From Nereocystis luetkeana (Eukaryota > Sar > Phaeophyceae > Laminariales > Laminariaceae), in contig JARUPZ010000035.1 of NCBI GenBank assembly GCA_031213475.1, forward strand, positions 3,524,953 through 3,588,952: a stretch of 64,000 nt of DNA, in the 5' to 3' direction. Position numbers and translations under genes: made by a program. The notes below the pieces were generated by a model. The model made no database searches. It saw only the letters and a list, made by a program, of their open reading frames with translations, and was not told the DNA's origin. Of this stretch, positions 23,401 to 32,400 are shown piece after piece. How positions within the stretch are numbered: position 1 is the stretch's first letter; each line of letters starts with the position of its first letter.

Positions 23401-26400
23401 CCTTCGAAATTTCTTTTTTTCTTCATATTATACGTCTATCTTTCGGGGCGGATAGACATGATAGAGCACGATCTACTGCTGTAGATGATGTTTTCCGGAT
23501 GGGATGGGTCTGAATGAGACGGCTCTTACGTACGTACCACTCTTGGTCGGAAATGTAACGACCGATTGGTATTGATATTAATTTGTAAACGATCCTTGTA
23601 ATTCCGGCTACAGTGGTGTAATACATTTTTTGGCGGGTAAGATTTTTCACATCTTACTACAGCAAATTTATGTAGCATAGGATTTATGACGTGGTCTGTT
23701 TGATGTCTCTTTGTGTTTGTGTCTGTGTCTGTCTCTGTGCGTCCACGGTTTGTGGACCTCCTCTTCCTCCTCCCTCCCCCCCCCCCTCCTCCTCCTCCTC
23801 CCCCCCCCCCTCCTCCTTCTCCTCCCCCTCCCCCTCCTCCTCCTTCTCCTCCTCCTCACTTCTGCCTCCGCCATTTGTTTTTTTCCGCCTGCTTTTTTTA
23901 TGTCCACTTGCCCATGTATTTACACGCTGCGGCTGTTTGCCGCCCTCGCTCGCTCGTGGTGGGTGCTGAGGCCGTTTATTGCTGAATCCTTCGCAGGTAC
24001 AATGTACGCGTGAAAACATCCTTGTGGAGGCATTGAACAACGTAGCACACCGTAAGGCGTACCGACCCCCCCCCCCTCCCCCTGCACAATCGGGGTCTTT
24101 CCTAGTAGTTGACCAGTAGACGGAGACCCGAGGATGCCCTCGTCGGCCGGTACAACCTCTCCCCTTCCGAAAAAAAGAAGTAGAAAAACAATCGCGAAAC
24201 GTCAGCCAAAATATATCCAAAGCAGCCAAAAACAAACAAAAAAAAAGTGTTCGAGATTGCACAAAAACACCCAAGATAAAGGCCATGCCCAACATGTAGC
24301 AACACCCCCAAAAGGTCGGCAAACGACCTGTCGCATAACACTTACGCAGCACAACGGAGAACTGCTCTAAAACGAAAACAAAGCTTCAACTGCGTCACGC
24401 CGTGTGGAAAAAACGGCGGCCACAACCCGTAGTCGACCGACGATAGAATGCGAGCGAAAATAGGTCATTGTGGGGGCATTCAACAACTGTAGCACACCAC
24501 TAGGCGTACCGAACTGCTAGATGGTGATGGTGAGCGCACACTTGTGGTGTTTGCTTCATTGTTGAACGTCTCCGCAATGTTTTTTTTTCATCCCCCACAC
24601 TGTGCAAGGAGGAGAGGGGGGGGGGTCCCGGACACCTGTGTCCTCGCCCATTTTGACGGGTCCCCTTCTTGATTCCTGCTTTCTGTTTCCTCGACGTCGT
24701 GCCTCTCTCTCCCTCCTCCTCCTCCTCCTCCTCCTCCTTTTCCTCCTCCTCCTCCTCCTCCTCCTCCTCCTCCTCCTCCTCCTTTTCCTCCTCCTCCTCC
24801 TCCTCCTCCTCCTCCTCCTCCTCCTCCTCCTCCTCCTCCTCCTCCTCCTGTTGTTGTTGTTGCCTCCTCTCATGCATGTCTTTTTTTTCCCCTCCCTTCC
24901 CTCTTGGCTTTTGCTCGGTGCAGTTGCTCCTGGCCCTGATCGCGCAGTGCTCGCCGGAGTCATCTTTCCTCAAGCGCATGTTTTCTCCAGAGGTATGGAA
25001 CTAGCTTCCGTATATGAATAATGTGAACATCTACTGTACACGTCAGCGGTATGTGTCATTGTGGTACGTATTCATAGTACGGGACACCTACTGCTGTAGG
25101 AACAACCGGTACGGCAGGGGGGGGGGGTCGCGGCTTTAACCCTTTTAGGACTCTACTGCTGTAGTCCCGGCTTGGGGGACAAAGCGCTCGAGAAAATTAG
25201 GTACGGCAGTGAGGGGTCGCGGCTTAATCCTTTTAGGACTACTGCTGTAGCCCCGTCTGGGGGACAGAGCGCTCAAATAGTAAGTAGCTTGTCCCCCAAA
25301 CGGGACTGCAGTAGTTCCTACAAGGGTCATAAGAGACGCCTGGTACCTGGTACCAGTTATTGGTTTCAAGAGCAGTGCTGGTTTTGTTAGAGAGATCAGA
25401 TGGCTTGGCACGGGCATACTACGTAAAAGAACTATTACGGGGGACCATAGTTAACAGGACCTATGGCATACATAAAAACCTATATGTTTAACCATTTTTA
25501 CTAACAATATTTGGTCCTGTTAACTATGCCCCCCCGTAATATAAGAAACTGTCACACCTCCTGGTTAATCCGTAAAGAGCGTTGAATTCGCGTCGCACAG
25601 GGTGGTGCGATCGTTTTTTTTTTCAAGAGTTGCTGATATTTGTATTTTTTCCCCCGAGGACGGGGGAAGCGTTGCCGAGATACCGAACTAAGGGTGTTTA
25701 TTCGGAACGTATCTGGTCGACAGTGTTTTATTCGGAACAGATACTGGTCGACAACAGAGGAGAGCCTTTCCGGAAAAAGTCGTGTTCGACTTTACCGAGC
25801 ACCCTCTTACCGTCCGCTTGTCGAGGAAACGAGAGAGAGCGCCGAAGAGCGATCGTTGTGCCATACGCCTGTGGAGCGACCCATACGCTCTTTACGGCAC
25901 TGCTCTAAAGAGACACCAGGTGTCAAATTGCTTGGTACGGGCATGCTAAAAAAAGTGCTGGTATAAACTACCTGTTTCTCTTTCAGCCCCTTTAGGACCC
26001 CAGTTCCGTTTTGGAGACAGTTTACTCATAAGTTGTGTACTTTGTCCCCACATACGGGAGTGCGGTACTAAAAGGGTTAACCCCTTTCGATAGGGGGCTG
26101 TGAGTTGGCTGACTGCGGTATGAGCCGCCGAAAAATGACCGAAAATAGCCCACTTTTCGGTGCGATAGTATCGTTTTGTTGTCGAACTACAGGTCGAAAA
26201 ATTCGGTAAGATGTCTACAACTACAGTGGCACCAGTATCGTGTCATCAGGGCTGTGAGTTGTCTGTCTGTATGTATGTCACCGACGTACGTGTTGTTCGA
26301 CTTTTTTTCCGGTGCGATAACATCGTTTTATTTTTCCAAACGATCTATCGAAACTTTCGATATGATATCCGACACTGCTGTAGTACCAATTTCATTGTCA

Positions 26401-29400
26401 CTGGGGCTGTGAGTTGGCTGACTATTTGTAAGTCGCCGACTAGTCATCAGTTGGCATTAATTGGCTACATAGGTCCGCACAGTTTGTTGCGTACGAATTT
26501 TTGCCCCCCCGATTTCTGCTTTTTTTCGCATCTGTCTGGCACGTTTGCGGCTCAGGTTTTCGATTTTTGTTGTACATGCATGTATGTAAGCGCGATGTTT
26601 GTAGGCGTTTTCTTATGCAGTACCTGGTACCTCGGGGGCTACGTGCACCATTTTGACGCTTTCTCGACACCCCCACTACCACCCTCTTTCGAGCGCCTCT
26701 GGGTACTTACATACGAAGTATATAATATCGTTTGGTAAACAAATCATTGAACTAATAAAAAGGACGTCGGTGTTGCAGGCGATCGACCCGCTGGTGTCGG
26801 CGGCTACGCTGACCAAGGAGCAAGGACGCAAGGCTACGGGGAGCCAGGCGGCGCTGCAGATACTGGTGGGTTACGTTCCACGATTCCGATGGTGACGGTT
26901 TTCTTCCGCTGTTATACATACATGTATGTACCGCTTTCCTTCCGTTGGTCGCTAGGCCGCTCGTTGGTCGTTAGGCCTCTCGTTGGTCGTTAGGCATCTC
27001 GTTGGTCGGTTTACCTGTCGTTGGTCTTGCAGGATTTTCGCTTAGTGGTAGGGGTGTGAGTTGGCTGACTAATAGTTGCCAGCTAGTTATTAGTTGGTTA
27101 GGCATTTCGGTTAGTTGCGGCGGTGCCAACTATCCAACTATTTTTCACGTTTGGGTTTCCTCGCTGGTAGGAAGGCTTGTTTGGTACGGGGCACGTATTT
27201 CCCGACATCTCCAAGTAGTACTGCCACTAGCTAAGTATCACGCTGCGAGCACACACAGAGAGATCTTCTGCAACTCATGGCGCGCCAACCAATCGCCATC
27301 GACTATGTCTCTCTCGTTAGTATGTATATATGTCCAGTGTCTAGTGGATGACATGCACGTACCTCTGGCTCGGTTGTTTGAGCGATGCTCGCCCTTAGCT
27401 GCATGTCTATGCAGCGAAGACCATGAGGCCCAAAAATGAAACCTCGTAAGAGCACAGATTCGTTCTATGTATTGGTTGGTAACTTGTTCAATGCCAGGGA
27501 GGGTGTGACATGGTATTTGTTCGATTTAGCTCAACTATGAATCGTTCTTGGATCTGTGAATGAATGAATCGATGAATAAGCTATTCTCGATGCTCCTGTC
27601 CTATAAGAGGTACCAATCTGTTTTCTATGCTACCTGGTACCTTTTTTGCGTTATTCTACTGGTCTGCTGCTGCGCGCCGCACGAGCAGTTCTACTGGTTT
27701 TGCACGAGCATTGACCGCTACGACGAGATGTAAGACCAGCGAAAGGCACCCATACGGGGAAGGCATGCCCATATTTTGTCGTGCATCCCTACAAAGTCTG
27801 ACAAACTGACTGAGACGAACTTGAAACTTCACCTTCCGTGATCAAAACCAGAGACTAAAACTGGCCGATTTATCTTGCTTTTTTGTTAGTAAAAAACGCT
27901 TTTTGAGTGAAAAACGAAGCCAAATGGTGAATTTTGGCCTCCGGCGGCGCGTTCAGCGGGACCCCTTCGACCGGGGGGGGGGGGCTTTTTTGGTTCGCTA
28001 CGCCCGCCTGACTTTTATTGACTAGTTGGCTGGCTTCGCCAGCCAACTAATAACCAGGCGGGAACTCCAGCCAACTCAGAAGCCCTATTTATTGGGCTGT
28101 ACATACACTCCAAATTTCAACCAGCTGGTGGGGGGCGTTCGTTTATTTCGGCTGCACGAAACGTCATCGGAATTTTACCTTGCGTCACCCCGCGTCCGAG
28201 TGCCTCCGGAGGGGAAACCTTATAGCAGCATGTGGGCCGCCAGCTCCACGATATGGTTTTCTTAATCAGGCTCCGGTATTCTATTCTCTCGTTTGTAAAT
28301 AGCGAGAGCTATTTGGTGCGCCGCCATTATTCCTCCTCACCTCACCTCTCCTTTTTTTATTTTATTTTTTTTTGTTTTCTTCAATATTTTTCCCACGGAT
28401 TAAATTCTTTTCAAATCTCCGTTTTCCTTTTTTCCTTCTCTTCCCTTGCTGTTCTTTCTTCTTTTTTTCCTATTTTCCCTTTTTTCCTATTTTCCCTTTC
28501 TTCCTTGTTTCCCTTTTTGTTTGCGTCTTATCGGTTCTGCTTCCCCCCCCCCCCCCCCCCCCATTTTCGTTGTTTCTTTTTTTTCCATATTTCCCATTCT
28601 TTTTTTCTTTCTGTTTTTGATACTTCCGGAAACGGAAACAACGTAGCGAGCGCCCAACTGTTGTAGGTGTCCCTATTCGGAGTAAGAACGGTGCTCCGTC
28701 TCGGAAGGGATGCGTGGTCAATGGTCCAATAAATAAGGCAAGCAAGAAGTGAGTACGCCCCCCTGAAGGGTACCGTCACCACCACGACCCCACGACAGGA
28801 ACATACGCGTTCATTCTCGCGTTATCCCCTTTAGAACTCCAGTCCCGTTTTGGGGACAAACCTCTCAAATCCCATGTAATTTTCCCCACAATTGTCCCCA
28901 CAATGAGATTGCATTCCTAAAAGGGTTGAATGCGTTAGAACATGCGTTTTCACTCTCGCGTTAAGTACGTGCTGAAAAACTCTTTGAAAACAGAAACACA
29001 CGCATCCAACGAAGATGTTGTTGTGGAAAAACCAACCGTACAGCAATGTACCGATACACGAGACTCATTTACACCCCACCGCGAGAGTCTACGGTCTCAC
29101 GACTACGGCCATGCATGATATGAGTACCCCCCCCCCCCCCCCCCGTACGGCTACGGCCATGCATGATATGGATACCCCCCCCCTCCACACACACACACAC
29201 ACACAGGCGGCGCTGGCAGACCGCCTCGTCAGACCTCTTCCTCCCTCCGCCATACCACCCACCGATGAGACGGAAAACATGGTCGACGTTGACAGCTTTG
29301 AGGTGGAAGACGGGAGGGGGGAAGGGGGAGAAGGAGAGGGGGACGGGGGGGGGAAGGACTGGCGACATCATCAGGAGTTCCTGAAGGTTGAAGGCGGGGT

Positions 29401-32400
29401 GTTGGAGAGGGGACTGAGGGACCTTGTCCCCTCCCTCTGTGCGTACCTCAGGGGTCACACCGAGGTGAGTTGAGGGCATGTATGTGTCGGTTGACGGTCT
29501 CGTTTTCACCCGTCAAGACCTCTTTATATAGCTTAGTATACCGCTTTTGGTCTAGGGTTCTCCTTGACGGCTCGGTTGACGGTCTAGTTTTGACCCGTCA
29601 ACACCTTTTTATACGTGAATATACCACTTTTAGCGTGGATATTTTCTTGACGACCCAGTTGACGGTCTAGTTTTGACCGCTCACGACCCTGTTGTAGTTC
29701 GTAGTTCCTTCATGGACTATACTGGCCCGGTTGAAGGTCTAATTTTGATCCAACAATACCTCTTTGGAGTCAATACCCTAGTATGCAATTTTTAGCGTTG
29801 GCTCGGTCGACCCGTCAAGACTTCTTCGGACTTGACCTATACCGGTACCTGGTACTGCAGTAGGTTTAGTATGACATCCTTGACGGCTCAGATGACGGTC
29901 TACAGTAGTTTTGACCCGTCAATACTTCTTTGGGCTTAATATGATAGTTTTAGTATGGCGATATTCTTGACGGCTGTCCGGCAAGGGGCAGCTTTCCTTG
30001 TTGCCTGAGCTAAAACATTTCTTCAATGCATCTCGTTGGCGACTGTATATACGCCGCTTGTGTCTGCAGGACCCGTCCATGATTACCGCACAGACGAGAG
30101 AGCAGCAACCCCGGATGGGTTCGCTCAGGCTCCAGGTAAAAGCAAGGGAGGGAAGGGGAGAGAGGGGTGGGGGGGGGGGAGGGTCAGGGGGATCGTTCGC
30201 GGAATAATACGCGTGAAATGTTACCGGTAGCTGGTTGGTCGTCCTGGTACGTCCGCCTGCTCACCGCATCGGCCTGAGATGCGGTTGGCATCATTCATTG
30301 GGCATGGACTGCTGCTGTTTCACCCGCCACCGCTCTAAAGCTGCATCGTCCCGTCATGCGTTGACGAGTATTGCATCATCCATGACGCGCTGATATGTGG
30401 TACGCGTTATTCTTCATGCCTCGTAAAGTACGCACCGTTGGGACACATCGGGACACGAGACACGTGGTTCGATAGGAGCTGCTGCAGCATTTTTTCGGTC
30501 GAAACATGTTTTTTTTTTACACGATTGGGGCGACCAATGGTGTTTCTGAACAATACTTCGTACCGGGTACGAACAGCCACTCTTATACGTAGGCGAAGGA
30601 ATATGTTCATTGGATCACAATAACACTCTTGGGATTGCAGATAAGAAAATGGACGACACAACATCGGTTATGGTTTCAGCGACGGCCGCCACTGTTTTCG
30701 ATGATTGGGGTATGAGATGAGACACAGAAAGCTCGGTGTCCGAGTTTTAAAACGCAAAGAGTCGTACGGCGCGGCTCAAGTGCGCAAGATAATTATGTAC
30801 CCACACTGCTGGGAGCTCACGCTTGGATTTTGTTCTTCAAGGTCGGTTGTTGGCCGAGAAATTTGAGCATACCACCTCAACCTTAGCAGGCATCAATTAC
30901 ACCCCAGCCTTAGCATGCGCCATTTTTTTTTCAAGTCATGGACCCTTTAGAGCACCAAACGCCGGCTGCTCGCCTGCCCTGTCTTGGTGCGTGCGCCTTA
31001 GCCGGGGGTGATGGTGGTGGTGGTGGACGTGGGTGCGTTCGCTCGTTGGCCGGGGGTGATGGTGGTAGTGGTGGTGGTGGCGATGGTGGTGGTGGCGTGT
31101 TGGTGTTGGTGATAGCGGTGGTGGTAGTGGTGTTGTTGATGATGGTGGCGTGATGGTGATGATGGTGATGGTGATGGTGATGATGATAATGATGATGTGT
31201 TCACCTTGTTTTTGGGCATTCAGTTGCATTCACGGACAACCCCCCCCCCCGCTCCCTCCCTCCCGACATCCTCATTTTACCGTCCCAGGTTGTGCGTTTT
31301 TTAGAAACCCTTGTCGGCATGGAAAAACCGTCGATCGACGAGGTCTTGATACGAGAGGTAAGCTTCAGTTTGTGGGGAGGAACTATCCCACACCCCAGAC
31401 AAAATCATCTACAGATCATTCCCACAGTTCATTATCTAAATCTGTCTGGGCAGGCATATCATTCCTGATCTGTAAGATCTGTAAGATCTGTACGATCTAG
31501 CTCATGTTGCCGGGTGAGAGCCATACGCAGTCCGTATGAGCTAGGAAGGACATGTTTCCTGGGTTGAACCTGTTCTATACAGATCCTGCACAATAGATCA
31601 CAACGGCGGGTGAGGAATTATACTAGATCATCTAGATGACCTAGCGTTACCACACCGCACATACTAGACCCCCTATTTACTATTACGGGGGACCATAGTT
31701 AATGGAACCTATGGTATACATAAAAACCTATATATTTGACCATTTTTACTAACAATAACAATATTGGGTCCTATTAACTATGGTCCCCCGTAATATTACG
31801 GGGGACCATATTAAATAAAACCTACGGCCCATACAACAACCTATATATTTCGCTATTTCTACTAACAATTTGGTCCTATTCACTATGATCCCCCGTAATA
31901 GGAAGGGCAGACAGATCCCTCTTGATACGATCTGCGTGCGCTACAGATCATGCTGGTACGGGTGGGATCTGTTTGACGCAGCTCTTTGCGAACGAGCGTT
32001 TTTTTTTTTTTTTTTTTCCGGGCGGGTGGGATCTGTTCTGACGTACAAGGCTCTTTCTTTGCAAACGAACGTGTTTTTTGGCAAGGACCCGTACTTGTGA
32101 CAGAAGGATCATACGAGCACCTTTTTTTTTTCTCGGCCCGAAACTTTTCTGATTGACGTGGGCTCCAGCCTTTTGAGGTACTGCTACACGATGCTCACTG
32201 GGAATGCCATTAATGTTTTTCCACTCACAAAAAAATATTCGTTGGACACCTCTGTAGGCCAAGAGATTTGATAATCTTGGCGTATGTTCTGCCACTTTTT
32301 GGGGCGAGACAAGGAGCTCCTACAGTCATCAACACGGGGAGCTACCACCCCTGTTACCGCATCCGGGTGGGATCTGTCTTGACGCAGCCATCTCGCGAAC

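Noticed and set aside
24042-24056. GTAAGG at 24051 as the donor of SAPS exon f
   Set aside because: Stronger by consensus but breaks phase with exon g.
24500-25021. Glu-, Arg-, Leu- and Ser-run frames
   Set aside because: Six-frame readings of (CCT)n; only 24924-24992 is coding.
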